DNA of 64,000 nucleotides from Alphaproteobacteria bacterium (GTDB lineage: Bacteria > Pseudomonadota > Alphaproteobacteria > UBA8366), in NCBI GenBank assembly GCA_028281325.1, contig JANQKC010000005.1:62001-126000 (forward strand). Direction: 5' to 3'. This document shows positions 47,098 through 57,225 of this stretch, piece by piece. Each line of letters begins with the position of its first letter. Within the stretch, counting starts at the first letter, position 1. Under the pieces are notes generated by a model. That model had not been told where the DNA came from. It was given only the letters and a program-made list of their open reading frames with translations, and did not search any database. The translations under genes were made by a program, and so were the position numbers.

Positions 47098-49266
47098 ATG
47101 ACTGAACGAATTCAATCGGGCGGCCTAGCCGTCGCAAAGATCCTCTATGACTTCGTGAATGACGAGGCGCTTCCCGGTACCGGCGTTGCGGCCGAGCGCT
47201 TCTGGTCCGAGCTTGACGCCATCGTGCATGACCTGACGCCGAAGAACCGGGCGTTGTTGGCGACGCGGGATGATCTTCAGGCGAAAATCGATGCATGGCA
47301 TCGCGAGCATAAGGCGCAGTCTTTTGATCTCGCGGCGTACCGCAGCTTTTTGGAAGAGATCGGCTATCTACAATCGGAAGGGCCGGACTTCTCCGTGAGC
47401 ACCGACAAGGTCGATCCGGAAATCAAGTCGATTGCGGGGCCGCAGCTTGTCGTGCCGCTCACGAACGCCCGGTATGCATTGAACGCGGCGAATGCGCGTT
47501 GGGGAAGCCTGTATGACGCCCTATATGGCACCGATGCGATCTCGGATGACGGCGGCGCCGCGATCGGCGCGGAATACAATCCGGCGCGGGGACGGAAAGT
47601 CATCGCCTGGGCCCGCGATTTCCTGGATCAGGCCATTCCCTTGTCATCGGGGTCGCATCGCGATGCGACGGGGTATGCGGTCGCGGACGGCGCGCTCACC
47701 GTCGCCATGGAATCGGCTGCAAGCGTCGGCCTGGCGGATCCCGCGAAATTCGTCGGGTATCAAGGAACGGCGGACGACCCGACGGTTCTGTTGTTCGTGA
47801 ACCACGCCCTGCATATCGAGCTATGCATCGACGCGACGCATCCGATCGGCAAGGATGACCCGGCGGGTGTCAGTGATGTCGTGCTTGAAGCGGCGGTGAC
47901 GACGATCGTCGATTGCGAGGATTCGGTCGCGACAGTGGACGCCGAAGACAAGGTGGCGGCCTATCGCAATTGGTTGGGCCTAATGAACGGCACGCTGACG
48001 GCGCAATTCGCGAAAGGCGGGCGTCAGGTCGACCGTCATCTCAACCCGGACCGCTCTTATACGGCGCCGGACGGCGGGTCGCTCACGCTGGCCGGGCGTA
48101 GTCTGTTGCTGATCCGCAATGTCGGCCATCTGATGACGATCGACGCGATCCTCGATCGGGACGGCAATCCGATCCCGGAAGGTATCCTGGACGGCATGGT
48201 CACCTCGATGATCGCGATGCACGACCTGCAGGGACACGGCGATTTCCGCAACAGTCGGTCCGGGTCGGTCTACATCGTCAAACCCAAGATGCATGGCCCG
48301 GACGAAGTTGCGTTCGCGAGCGAACTGTTCGGCCGCGTCGAGCAGGCGCTCGGCCTCGATCCCGCCACGCTCAAGATGGGTATCATGGACGAAGAGCGCC
48401 GGACCACGGTCAATCTCAAGGAGTGCATTCGCGCGGCCAGCGACCGCGTCGTGTTCATCAACACCGGCTTCCTCGACCGCACCGGCGACGAGATGCATAC
48501 CGCCATGGAAGCGGGGCCGATGATCCGCAAAGGCGACATGAAAGCGGCGGCGTGGATCCAGGCCTACGAGGACTGGAATGTCGATATCGGACTCGAATGC
48601 GGCCTTCAGGGGCATGCGCAGATCGGCAAGGGCATGTGGGCCATGCCGGATTTGATGGCGGACATGCTTGAGGCGAAGATCGTCCATCCCCAGGCCGGCG
48701 CGAATACCGCCTGGGTGCCGTCGCCGACGGCGGCCACGCTGCATGCCACGCATTACCATCAAGTCGACGTGGCGGCGCGCCAATCGGCGCTGACATCGCG
48801 GGACCGGGCGAAATTGGACGATATCCTGACGATCCCGTTGGCCGACCGGCCGAATTGGTCGCCGGAAGACGTGCAGCAGGAGCTCGACAACAATGCGCAG
48901 GGCATCCTGGGATATGTCGTCCGCTGGATCGATCAGGGCGTCGGGTGTTCCAAGGTTCCGGACATCAATGACGTCGGTCTCATGGAGGACCGCGCAACCT
49001 TGCGCATTTCCAGCCAGCATATCGCCAACTGGCTGTACCACGGCATTTGCACGGAAGAGCAGGTGGTCGAGACCATGAAGCGGATGGCCGCGGTGGTCGA
49101 TCGGCAGAATGCGGACGATCCGGCGTACCGGCCGATGGCGACGGACTTCGACGACAGCATCGCCTTTCAGGCTGCCTGCGACCTGGTTTTCAAGGGGCGG
49201 GAACAGCCGAGCGGTTATACCGAGCCCATCCTCCATGCGCGTCGGATCGAACTGAAACGCCAGTAG
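47098..49266 (+). CDS. glcB: Malate synthase G
   Basis: A 722-residue monomeric malate synthase (glyoxylate + acetyl-CoA to malate), the same size as E. coli GlcB. Signatures: [37 protein letters not shown] and [21 protein letters not shown] 47098 has GGAGA about 9 bases upstream, so the in-frame ATG at 47059 is not used. Isocitrate lyase is not in the window; the gene stands alone, so glycolate use or a distant glyoxylate bypass is possible. Confidence 0.96.
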   Translation: MTERIQSGGLAVAKILYDFVNDEALPGTGVAAERFWSELDAIVHDLTPKNRALLATRDDLQAKIDAWHREHKAQSFDLAAYRSFLEEIGYLQSEGPDFSVSTDKVDPEIKSIAGPQLVVPLTNARYALNAANARWGSLYDALYGTDAISDDGGAAIGAEYNPARGRKVIAWARDFLDQAIPLSSGSHRDATGYAVADGALTVAMESAASVGLADPAKFVGYQGTADDPTVLLFVNHALHIELCIDATHPIGKDDPAGVSDVVLEAAVTTIVDCEDSVATVDAEDKVAAYRNWLGLMNGTLTAQFAKGGRQVDRHLNPDRSYTAPDGGSLTLAGRSLLLIRNVGHLMTIDAILDRDGNPIPEGILDGMVTSMIAMHDLQGHGDFRNSRSGSVYIVKPKMHGPDEVAFASELFGRVEQALGLDPATLKMGIMDEERRTTVNLKECIRAASDRVVFINTGFLDRTGDEMHTAMEAGPMIRKGDMKAAAWIQAYEDWNVDIGLECGLQGHAQIGKGMWAMPDLMADMLEAKIVHPQAGANTAWVPSPTAATLHATHYHQVDVAARQSALTSRDRAKLDDILTIPLADRPNWSPEDVQQELDNNAQGILGYVVRWIDQGVGCSKVPDINDVGLMEDRATLRISSQHIANWLYHGICTEEQVVETMKRMAAVVDRQNADDPAYRPMATDFDDSIAFQAACDLVFKGREQPSGYTEPILHARRIELKRQ

Positions 49267-49287
49267 GCCGGTCGGCGGTATGCACGA

Positions 49288-49857
49288 TCAGTCCGCGGCG
49301 TCTTTGTCGTCCAGCAGGCCGGTCGGCAAGCCGTCGATGCTATGGGTGTTCTTCTCGAGCCGGTAGGCGACAAGGCCGTCTTCGCCCTTGGCCTCGGCCC
49401 AACGCGCCATGGTGTCGCGCTCGCCGGCATACTCGAAGAACGGCACGCCGAAGCCGCAGGACGTCTGCACCAAATCCACGTCGAGCCGGACAATCTGTCG
49501 GGCGCCGAGAGGGGCGACACCGTCGTAGGCATCCGTGAGCAGCTTCTCATAGGCGTCGCTTCCGACGGCATGCGTCCGGCCGCGTCCATACAGGCGGAGG
49601 ATGAGCGGCGCGCCTTCGACGGCGCATAGCATGATGGTCATGCGGCCGTCGGCCCGCAGATGGGCGGCTGTCTCGTTACCGCTGCCGGTGAGGTCGAGAT
49701 AGGCCACGGTGTTGGCGTCCAGCACCCGCAAGGCATCGGTGCTGCGCGGCGATATGTTGACGCGCGATGCGTCTGTCGCCGTGGCGGTAAAGAACATATG
49801 CTGCCGCTCGATGAAATCGCGGTGTTTCTGTTCGATTTCGGGGAATTGTTGGGCCAT
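49288..49857 (-). CDS. Pyridoxamine 5'-phosphate oxidase-family FMN-binding protein
   Basis: A 189-residue split-barrel protein from the ATG at 49857, with AAAAGGAG upstream. Motifs: HMFFTATATDASRVNISPR, VAYLDLTGSGNETAAHLRADGRMTIMLCAVEG and RLYGRGR, the flavin-site region of the PNPOx-like family. Not the vitamin B6 enzyme itself, since the usual C-terminal dimerisation part is absent. Substrate unknown. Confidence 0.82.
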   Translation of the reverse strand: MAQQFPEIEQKHRDFIERQHMFFTATATDASRVNISPRSTDALRVLDANTVAYLDLTGSGNETAAHLRADGRMTIMLCAVEGAPLILRLYGRGRTHAVGSDAYEKLLTDAYDGVAPLGARQIVRLDVDLVQTSCGFGVPFFEYAGERDTMARWAEAKGEDGLVAYRLEKNTHSIDGLPTGLLDDKDAAD

Positions 49858-49954
49858 TGCGATGCTCCTTTTCGCCGACCGACAGGCGCGACCGGGCAAC
49901 GCACTATAGCCGTCATCCCCTGATCTTCCCAGAAGCCTTGCCGATGATGCGCCG

Positions 49955-51238
49955 CTAGGCGATCTGCAGCATCCCGACGACGGTTCCGGTCATGCAGGTG
50001 GCGATCGTGCCGGCGATCAGCGACTTGAAGCCCAACTTGATGATCTCGCGCCGACGCTCCGACGCCATCGTCGTCAGACCGGCGATCATGATGCCCAGGC
50101 CCGCCAAATTGGCGAAACCGCACAAGGCATATGTCATCATCAGCCGGGTCCGGTCGGTCAGTGCGTCTTCGGGCAAGGCCGCGAGTTTGGTATAGGCAAT
50201 CAATTCATTGAGGATCAGTTTGGTGCCAAGCAACTCGCCGGCTATCAGCGCCTCGGACCAATCGTGAATGCCCATGAGCCAGGCAATCGGCGCGAAGACC
50301 CAACCGAAGAGCCGGGAGAGGGTTATCGGCTCGTCCTGAACATAGGGCAGAAAATCCAACAGTTGATCCGACAGGCTGACGAAGGTGACCGCAACGATCA
50401 GCATCGCGATGATGTTGATGACCAGTTTCACGCCGCTGATCGTGCCTTCCGTGATCGCTTCGAGCGTGGTGTGCGGCGTGTCCTCGGAATCGATACTGCC
50501 CAGGGGGATATGCGCGCCGGTCGGCGGCGAGGAGTCCGGAACCATGATCCGTGCGATCATCAGCGCCGCGGGCAGCGTGATCACCGATGCGGCGAGGAGT
50601 TGAACAATCGCATTCGGCACGATCGGCTCCAGGATCGTGGCGAACAGCACCATGACCGTCCCGGCAATTGTCGCCATGCCGCAGGTCATGACGGCGAACA
50701 ACTCGCCCCGGCTGAGCCGGTTGAGATAGGGGCGGATCAGCAGCGGCGCCTCGACCATGCCTAGGAACACATTGGCGCCGGCCGCAACGCCCAAGGGTCC
50801 GCCAACGCCCAACGTTTTCTGCAGAACCCAAGCCAAGCCGCGGACGATAACCGGCAGGACCCGCCAATGAAAAAGCATGGCGGAGAGGGCGCTCATGATG
50901 ATGACGAGCGGCAGGGACTGGAAGGCGAAGACATAGGTTGCGCCCATCTTCGTCGGCTTGAACGGAAGCTCGCCGCCGCCCAGAAATCCGAAAACGAAGG
51001 CCGTTCCCGCGGCCGTCGCGGCCTGCAGCGCCCGGACCGCATTGCTGAGCAATATGAATATCTCGGTGAACTCGAAGAGTTTGAGCAGCAGAACGGCGAA
51101 TATGATTTGGAAGGCCAGGCCGCCGGCAATCGTCTTGGCTTGTTGCCGTCCCGGCGTTTGCAGACGATTTTCCCCAAGCAGCCATGCAATGGCGACGAAG
51201 CCAAAAAGTCCGAATAGCCCCTTGAGGATGAATTCCAT
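49955..51238 (-). CDS. NupC-type concentrative nucleoside transporter (CNT family)
   Basis: A 427-residue inner-membrane symporter with about ten helices. Hallmarks of the CNT family: FVFGFLGGGELPF, ANVFLGMVEAPLLIRPYLNRLSRGELF and the C-terminal YALCGFANLAGLGIMIAGL. Start ATG 51238 (MEFILKG); a GTG-type opening 21 bases upstream is less likely. It imports nucleosides with a cation; which one cannot be told. Confidence 0.92.
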   Translation of the reverse strand: MEFILKGLFGLFGFVAIAWLLGENRLQTPGRQQAKTIAGGLAFQIIFAVLLLKLFEFTEIFILLSNAVRALQAATAAGTAFVFGFLGGGELPFKPTKMGATYVFAFQSLPLVIIMSALSAMLFHWRVLPVIVRGLAWVLQKTLGVGGPLGVAAGANVFLGMVEAPLLIRPYLNRLSRGELFAVMTCGMATIAGTVMVLFATILEPIVPNAIVQLLAASVITLPAALMIARIMVPDSSPPTGAHIPLGSIDSEDTPHTTLEAITEGTISGVKLVINIIAMLIVAVTFVSLSDQLLDFLPYVQDEPITLSRLFGWVFAPIAWLMGIHDWSEALIAGELLGTKLILNELIAYTKLAALPEDALTDRTRLMMTYALCGFANLAGLGIMIAGLTTMASERRREIIKLGFKSLIAGTIATCMTGTVVGMLQIA

Positions 51239-51445
51239 GCGTGTCCCACCCTGCCCCAAGGCCGGGAATATCGTGTCGGACCACAGAGATACACCGCAAT
51301 ATATTTAGCTATCGTTAAATCTTGTTAAGTTGATTCCATCCTTCTTTTCAATTCATTAAAAGGCGATCTTGAGAGGCTTGCCGGCATGGCGCGGCGGCAA
51401 TGTCCCATCCCTTCCTGTCGTCCGGCAGCGAAGCGGGCAACGAGC

Positions 51446-52505
51446 CTATTGATCCGGCATCGTGCGGGGTTGCTTTCCGTCCGCGATACGCTGGATGTCC
51501 TCGAAACGGTCGCGGGGCATGGGGATGCCTATTTCGAGCGTTTCCGCCATGCTTTCCGCCTCGGGCTCGCCCGGAATCAGGACCGGCAGGTCGGGATCGG
51601 CGGCCGGGGTCGCCTTGATCGCCCGGCAGAATGTCTCCATCTGCTCGTAATAGGTTTCCTCGCCGAGCAGGCGGGCCGGATCCAGGGCGATGAAGAAATG
51701 CGCGACCCCTTGCGGCATCGCGTCGCGGCGGAAAAGTTGATTGACGCCGGTCGCCGTGTGGCCGCCGGACAGCACGCCCGACAGCATATCCACCGCCAGC
51801 GCCAATCCATAGCCTTTATGGCCGCCGATCGGCAGGACCCATCCCTTCATTCCCGCAAGCGGATCGGTCGTGACACGCCCCTTCGCGTCCGCGGCCCAGC
51901 CTTCGGGGATTGTTTCGCCGGCTTCGTGGGCATGGCGGAGCTTGCTGAACGCCACCACGCTCTGCGCCATGTCCAGGATGAACGGCGGCTTGTCCCGGCG
52001 CGGGGCGGCGATGCCGATGGGGTTGTTGCCGTGGGCGAGGGCGGCGCCGCGCCAGGGCGCCATGACCGGCTGGGTATTCGTGCCCATGATGGAGACCAGG
52101 CCGGCATCGCAGGCGCGCGCCGAATAGGGGGCGACGGGGCCGAAATGATGGCTGTTGCGGCACCCCACATAGGCCATGCCGCTCTCCTTGGCCAGCCGGA
52201 TGGCGGCAGCGACGCCGCGGCTGCCGATCACCGGTCCCAATGCCGTTGCCGCCATCGATGACCGCCAGGCAGGGCGACCGCTCGTCGACCGTAATCTCGG
52301 GGTCGGCGACGATCGCGCCGTCGAGAATGCGCTGACAGTAGATGATGACGCGGCGGGTTCCGTGGGTGCTGATTCCCATCAAGTCGCCGACCACCAGGAT
52401 ACCCGCCGCCGCGTCGGCATCGTCCGCGGGTACGCCGACACGTTCGAAGGCGGCGCGGCAAACGATATGAAGGTCGTCTTTCGGAATTCGGATGATGTCG
52501 GTCAT
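51446..52505 (-). pseudogene. Ldh2-type malate/L-lactate dehydrogenase broken by a +1 frameshift
   Basis: Two overlapping frames make one gene. The start (MTDIIRIPKDDL, ATG 52505) runs through VGDLMGISTHGTRRV to AVIDGGNGIG. There one extra base near 52235 shifts the frame. The rest continues in another frame as PVIGSRGVAAAIRLAKESG and ends at 51446. Removing that one base (coding-strand A after GGG) restores G-I-G-P-V-I-G-S-R. The family is the NAD(P)-dependent Ldh2/YlbC/DlgD type. The C-terminal frame is intact and could be translated from an internal start. A sequencing error is equally possible. Confidence 0.85.
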
Positions 52506-52586
52506 TTCGGTCTTCCAAGGCGGGAAACGGTCCGAAAGGCTATGCAATCGATTCCGGCGACGCAAGGCGAGACGCCGGATGAAGAA

Positions 52587-52609
52587 CGGGCCCCATCGAT
52601 AGGGGCCCG
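52587..52609 (-). terminator. Hairpin downstream of the VWA lipoprotein gene
   Basis: An 8-bp stem, CGGGCCCC (52587-52594) with GGGGCCCG (52602-52609), then TTCTTC on the minus strand. Short U-tract, so a weak terminator. Confidence 0.55.
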
Positions 52610-52646
52610 CAAGTGGGTCGGAATTTTCTTGGAAGTCCGGGAGTGG

Positions 52647-53297
52647 CTAGTTCAACAAAACATGGTCCAATCGGTCGAGATCGTTGATCACCTGCCAGGC
52701 GCCGCCGCCGGATTCGACTCGGCTTTGCCAATTGTTCAGGCGGTTCAGGTAATCCCGCGGATCGACGTTGTCGCTGCCGAGCTTCGTGACGTTGAGCGCC
52801 ACGACGTTGACCCCGTCGAGCGGCAAGGAGATGTCGCGGATATAGCCTTTCTTCAAATCCTCGGCGAGGTCCGAGAAGATGAGGATCGTCTTGTTGCCGG
52901 GATTCTTCTCGGTGAGATACTCGGAAGCCTGCAACAAACCGCCGGTGATATCGGTGTACCGGGCCGGACGGACTCCCTTGACGAAGCTGTTGATCGCATC
53001 GCGGAACTGGCGTTTTTCCTTGTTCGCGACGCTGGGGCGATCGTCGAAGGTCGCCTTGGCGACGATGTCCTTCTCGCTGAAGCTGCCGGTATCGATCCGC
53101 GCGACCGCGAAGGAATCGCCCGGATCGAGACGCGTCAGGATCACGTTGATGATCTGCTGCGCCTTCCGCAGTTCCTCGGTATAGGTCCCGGACGTGTCGA
53201 GCAACAGGTAGACGCCGCGGTTCTGCGGCCCTTGCTCGGAGCAGGCGGCGAGCGCCAGCAGTCCCAGGGCCGCGATACAGGCGGTTAGACGGTTCAT
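52647..53297 (-). CDS. VWA-domain lipoprotein
   Basis: A 216-residue exported lipoprotein, lipobox LAAC (Cys19). A von Willebrand A domain follows with the MIDAS-type motif D-T-S-G-T at 34-38 and a later TDITGG threonine. A second part reads KTILIFSDLAEDLKKGY. Its ATG overlaps the TAA of the upstream membrane-protein gene (TAATG), so both are made together. It probably binds a partner through a metal ion; the obvious partner is that membrane protein. No named family recognised. Confidence 0.83.
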   Translation of the reverse strand: MNRLTACIAALGLLALAACSEQGPQNRGVYLLLDTSGTYTEELRKAQQIINVILTRLDPGDSFAVARIDTGSFSEKDIVAKATFDDRPSVANKEKRQFRDAINSFVKGVRPARYTDITGGLLQASEYLTEKNPGNKTILIFSDLAEDLKKGYIRDISLPLDGVNVVALNVTKLGSDNVDPRDYLNRLNNWQSRVESGGGAWQVINDLDRLDHVLLN

Positions 53298-54739
53298 TAC
53301 AGCACCTCTCTTGCTGTTGCCGGGTCGTGGCTGTTGCGCATGTCGGCGGTGTGCGCCTTGATGCGCCGTTCGAGCCATAGCGGCAGGAAGATGATCATGT
53401 CGTACAGGTCGATCAGGATGGCGGCCATGTGATGGAACACGCTGCCCAGGAGCCGCAGGAAAAGCGCGAGCGCCCGCATCAACGCGCCGCCGGCGAGACC
53501 CAGCACGGTGCGGAGCGAGTGTACGAAGGTTTCCAACGGAATGGCGACGAAGACCAGAGCGAAGGGCAGGATGAAGCCCATGCCCATTTGGGCCGCCGTG
53601 GTGATCCACACGAAGTTCGTGGCCTCGACCGCGACGCTTTCCGACCCACGGAGCAAGGCGCTCGTGGCCAATTCGTCTTCCAACAGGATTTCCCGCATAT
53701 AGGCGAGGCCGGCCTCGACGCTGGCCAGCAGGAACAGGATCGTGAAGGTGATCCAGATCATGCGGACGCGCATCTTATCCGGCAACGCGCTGATAACCGG
53801 GAAAAGCCGCGTGATCCGGAGCGATTCCATGAGGAACAGGCCCATGGAAATCTCGACCATGATGATGACCAAGGCGGCGATATCGGAAATCTTGAAGGCC
53901 CCGATCATGTTGTTCCCGCCGACCATCTCGGCCATCGGTCGGGCGATCAGGTGGAAATTGATCATCGCGCCTCCGATGGCGATCGCCAGCACCAGCGCCG
54001 ACACGAAGAACTGCACCAGCGATGAGGACGACAGCATACGGGCCGCGCGGTCGGACCCCTGGAGGATGTTTTCGTATTCCTCCATATGGCGGTCGATGAC
54101 CTTTGCGCGGTGCAGCAGAGAGTTGACGTTCTTGTCGACGGATGAGAGCTGCTGCTGAATCTTGCGCCAGTGCGGCAGCATGTTGCGCAGGAATTGATGC
54201 CGCGCGCGCGTTGCGTCGCGATACTGGTCGCGCGCTTTTTGCTGCGCTTCCACCAGGGATTCGTGGATTTTATCCAGGATGTTCGCGACCATCGGATCGC
54301 CTTTGGACGGAATGTTCGCGACCGCCTCGACGGCATGCGCCCATCCCGGCGGCGTCGGCGGCACCTCGGAACTCTTTTGGTGATCTTCCTCGACGTTCGA
54401 AATCTGTTCCTCGATCTTGCGCTGCAGGGCCGGGCACTCGGCCAAGTCCCGCCGCACGGCCGCGTCCATCCGGTCGAACTCACGCTCGATAATGCGTTCC
54501 GCGGCTTCGCGGCCGGCGGCAAGCAGGACCTCGCGGTTCCGCTCCGTCATGCGTTTTTCCGCCTTGAAGACCGAATGCGCGGCGAGGCGCATCGTCGCGT
54601 GCAGAACGCGGCACAGCGACAGGATGGCGCTATGCGCCGGGGCCCTGGTCAAATACAGGGCGATGACCGCAAGCAAGATAACGGTCAGCCAAGTCAGAAT
54701 CGATCCTGACCCCGCCGACAGCGTGTTGAAGATCGGCAT
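53297..54739 (-). CDS. Multi-span membrane protein with a long coiled-coil domain, unknown function
   Basis: A 480-residue protein. One N-terminal helix (14-30) is followed by a 210-residue charged, helical region (about 45-235; REAAERIIEREFDRMDAAV, EQISNVEEDHQKSSEV), probably a coiled coil. Then come about five to six helices (around 243-265, 284-306, 326-347, 376-403 and 411-455). GGAGGGG sits 7 bases before the ATG at 54739. It is translationally coupled to the VWA lipoprotein gene. The architecture suggests a sensor or scaffold spanning the inner membrane with a lipoprotein partner. No homologue recognised. Confidence 0.78.
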   Translation of the reverse strand: MPIFNTLSAGSGSILTWLTVILLAVIALYLTRAPAHSAILSLCRVLHATMRLAAHSVFKAEKRMTERNREVLLAAGREAAERIIEREFDRMDAAVRRDLAECPALQRKIEEQISNVEEDHQKSSEVPPTPPGWAHAVEAVANIPSKGDPMVANILDKIHESLVEAQQKARDQYRDATRARHQFLRNMLPHWRKIQQQLSSVDKNVNSLLHRAKVIDRHMEEYENILQGSDRAARMLSSSSLVQFFVSALVLAIAIGGAMINFHLIARPMAEMVGGNNMIGAFKISDIAALVIIMVEISMGLFLMESLRITRLFPVISALPDKMRVRMIWITFTILFLLASVEAGLAYMREILLEDELATSALLRGSESVAVEATNFVWITTAAQMGMGFILPFALVFVAIPLETFVHSLRTVLGLAGGALMRALALFLRLLGSVFHHMAAILIDLYDMIIFLPLWLERRIKAHTADMRNSHDPATAREVL

Positions 54740-55206
54740 TGTTTAACCCCTCCATGACCGATCGATCGAGACCGCTAGGCCGCCGCTCGCCGGTCACCCT
54801 CCGTCATTCCCTGGCCGAATGATTGGCCGCTATCGATAACAATTCGTTAATTAAAACTAAGGTTTCGTTAATTTTCTGGTTAATGTATTCGCCTAAGTAT
54901 TCAGATACTTAAAGTAATTTCTCTATGCCGGTTCATAATTACTGGCGTGTTTTGAATGAAGACGGTCCCATGCCTTAACGGCGACAATAAGGCGAGACTA
55001 CGGCGGGAGCGAGGATTGGCCGATCGATAGTATTTCCGTTCGAAATACTTTTGAAACCGGCTTATGGGAGGGCGGGGAGCCAGCGTGCGGATACCGGTTC
55101 CCCGGCGGTTTTCGCCGTGTTTGAAGGTAGGGTCGGCCGGCCAAGCCGCCAGTGCATTGGATCGTCGCTCGGATAGCGGCTTCAGCGTCGATCTGTTTGC
55201 TGAAGC
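54740..55206. other. Non-coding 467-base gap with an AT-rich stretch and two small palindromes
   Basis: No supported gene. From about 54836 to 54915 the DNA is strongly AT-rich, with repeated CGTTAATT/GTTAA words, likely the promoter region of the coiled-coil membrane-protein gene. AGTATTTC (55029-55036) and GAAATACT (55042-55049) form an 8-bp palindrome with a T-run. GGCTTCAGC (55178-55186) and GCTGAAGCC (55199-55207) form a 9-bp hairpin overlapping the stop of the hydrolase gene. Confidence 0.6.
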
Positions 55207-56103
55207 CTAGCCGGACATCTTGGCCGTGGGGCGGTTCGGTAGCGTGTCCAGAAACTCGACGATGGTATCGACCACGCCGTCTTCCTTTTGAAACGGCTGG
55301 GCGATTTCCAAGAGGATGCCGATGTGGCCGACATCCTCGAGTTCGACATGCCGGACGGGCACCCGCGCTGCCTTCAGTTTCTGGGTCAATTCGGTCGAGT
55401 TCTCCGGCCATACGGTGGTGTCGTCGCGGCCATGGATCAGCAGCGACGGCGCTTGTCCAGGCCTTACGAAGGTGATGGGTCGGGCCTCGTCCGGGTGTTT
55501 GACGGTCTCGAAAACACCGCGCAGGCTGACGTATTTCAGGGGATCGAAGTAATACGGGCCGGCGAGCCCCACGAGAGCGGCGATCGAGGCCATCGGCACC
55601 TCCGCCTCGGCCAAATACCGCTTGTCATACGCCAAGAGCGCCGCGATATGCGCCCCGGCCGAATGACCGGCCACGACGATGCGGTTGGGATCGCCGCCGA
55701 ATTTGGAAATATTCTTGCGAACCCATGCGACCGCCGCCGCGGCGTCCTGGACGAAGGCGGGGAAGCGTACCTCGGGATACGTGCGATAGTCCGGCACCAC
55801 GGTGACGTAACCGCGGGACGCAAATGCCTGACCCGCGAACCGGTAGTTCTCGCGCTTGCCGCGCTTCCAACTGCCGCCGTAGAAGAAGACCACCACCGGT
55901 TTGGCGCCATCTACGGCGTGCGGCTTATAGACGTCCAACTTTTGCCGCGCCTGCGGCCCATAGGAGATACCGCTGGTGCGCTGATGATCGTCCTCCGGCA
56001 CGAGGGCATTGATCGCCGACATCGGCGAGCAACCGGGGATCACGAAGAGGGCGGCAGCCGCGAGGCCGACGCGCATATGTTGCAGAGAGTATGTCATCAG
56101 CAT
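55207..56103 (-). CDS. Alpha/beta-hydrolase lipoprotein (BD-FAE / esterase type)
   Basis: A 298-residue exported hydrolase. A lipobox-like IPGC places Cys25 as the anchor. The oxyanion motif is YGGSW (75-79), the nucleophile Ser148 is in AGHSAGA, Asp227/228 in GRDD and His260 in VGHIG complete the triad. The fold is the kynurenine-formamidase / carboxylesterase type. The start is one of several close ATGs (56103, 56097, 56076); none has a clear ribosome site. Substrate unknown; an ester or amide is likely. Confidence 0.85.
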   Translation of the reverse strand: MLMTYSLQHMRVGLAAAALFVIPGCSPMSAINALVPEDDHQRTSGISYGPQARQKLDVYKPHAVDGAKPVVVFFYGGSWKRGKRENYRFAGQAFASRGYVTVVPDYRTYPEVRFPAFVQDAAAAVAWVRKNISKFGGDPNRIVVAGHSAGAHIAALLAYDKRYLAEAEVPMASIAALVGLAGPYYFDPLKYVSLRGVFETVKHPDEARPITFVRPGQAPSLLIHGRDDTTVWPENSTELTQKLKAARVPVRHVELEDVGHIGILLEIAQPFQKEDGVVDTIVEFLDTLPNRPTAKMSG

Positions 56104-56158
56104 TTTCTACGCATCCGGCCGCAGATTGGATGACTCCCGGTCTTTCTCGCGGCCGGCG

Positions 56159-57193
56159 TTATGAACCGGCCCTGAATTTGGTCATCACCGTTTCGGACCA
56201 TTCGCGCATGAAGCGTTCCTTGTCGGCGAAATGCACGCTCATCCAGAAATGCCGTGCCCCGGCTTCGGCCGCGGCCTCGATCTTGGCGACGCAGTCGTCC
56301 ACGGTTCCGACGATGGCGAAACGATCGGCGAGATAATCTACGAGGCCCAGGTCCTCGATCATCTTCACGTTGTCGCTGCCCGGCATCTGATGCTGATCGA
56401 AGCGGTAACGCTTCTTGGCTTCGCGAATCTTGTCGAGGAACTGGCTCGGGATGTGCTTGCCTTCGGTCGTGAACCGGCCGAGATGCTTTGCGCCCGAGGC
56501 GAGCGAATGCTTGATCTTATCGACCGCTTCGTCGCGGGTGTTCGCGACGCTGACCCAGGGAAACCATGTCTTGTCGATGGCGTCATAGTCGCGGCCCGCG
56601 CGTTCCGCGCCGCGCCGGATACACCCCAGCGCGTCTTCGATCACTTCCGGGACCAGGCCGGTCTGGATGATCACGCCGTCGGCGACCTCGCCCGCGAGTT
56701 CAAGGGTTTTCGGGCCAGAGGCGGCGAGATAGACGGGCACGTCGGCCGGCCCCCAGGTCAATTTCGCCGTTTCGCCCTGGTATTCGGTCTCGCCCTTCGC
56801 CAGCAGATCGCGTATCGACGCGGTATACGCCCGCGTCTCGGCCATCCGGGCCGGCCGGACGCCCGCGTTGTGCACCGAACTGTCGCCGCTGCCGATGCCG
56901 AGAAGGGCGCGGCCGGGCGCCAGTTCCGCCAAGGTCGCGGCGCCGGACGCCGCGACCGCCGGATGGCGGGTCATCGGGTTGATCACCCGCGGCCCGAATT
57001 TCACGCGTTCGGTCTCCTGCGCGCAAAGCGCCGCCGTGATGAAGACTTCCCGGTAAAGCGACTGGGAATCACCGATGCCGATGGTGTCGAAGCCGTTGTC
57101 TTCCGCTGTGCGGCACCAGGACAGGAATTCGTCCAGCGCGTTCGGCAAGAGGGTTACGCCGAAACCGACCCGCGTGTCTTCGCGTCGTAGCAT
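56159..57193 (-). CDS. LLM-class flavin-dependent oxidoreductase
   Basis: A 344-residue luciferase-like monooxygenase-fold enzyme from ATG 57193, with GGAG about 9 bases upstream. Motifs: GFDTIGIGDSQSLYREV, LAPGRALLGIGSGDSSVHNAG and GVIIQTGLVPEV. Such proteins use FMN or F420. It is the last gene of a minus-strand group with two cyclase-family hydrolases, so a shared degradation pathway is likely. Confidence 0.87.
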   Translation of the reverse strand: MLRREDTRVGFGVTLLPNALDEFLSWCRTAEDNGFDTIGIGDSQSLYREVFITAALCAQETERVKFGPRVINPMTRHPAVAASGAATLAELAPGRALLGIGSGDSSVHNAGVRPARMAETRAYTASIRDLLAKGETEYQGETAKLTWGPADVPVYLAASGPKTLELAGEVADGVIIQTGLVPEVIEDALGCIRRGAERAGRDYDAIDKTWFPWVSVANTRDEAVDKIKHSLASGAKHLGRFTTEGKHIPSQFLDKIREAKKRYRFDQHQMPGSDNVKMIEDLGLVDYLADRFAIVGTVDDCVAKIEAAAEAGARHFWMSVHFADKERFMREWSETVMTKFRAGS

Positions 57194-57225
57194 GCTTTTT
57201 CTTCTCCTTCGAGGAACGGAACGGG

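Noticed and set aside
49980-51299. Long His/Arg-rich minus-strand frame (364 codons) overlapping the transporter gene
   Set aside because: It is out of frame with the CNT transporter, which has strong family motifs and a membrane pattern.
51315-51329. CtrA-like site upstream of the nucleoside transporter gene
   Set aside because: Two TTAA words are present, but the spacing is six, not seven; a similar six-spaced pair near 63530 was rejected for the same reason.
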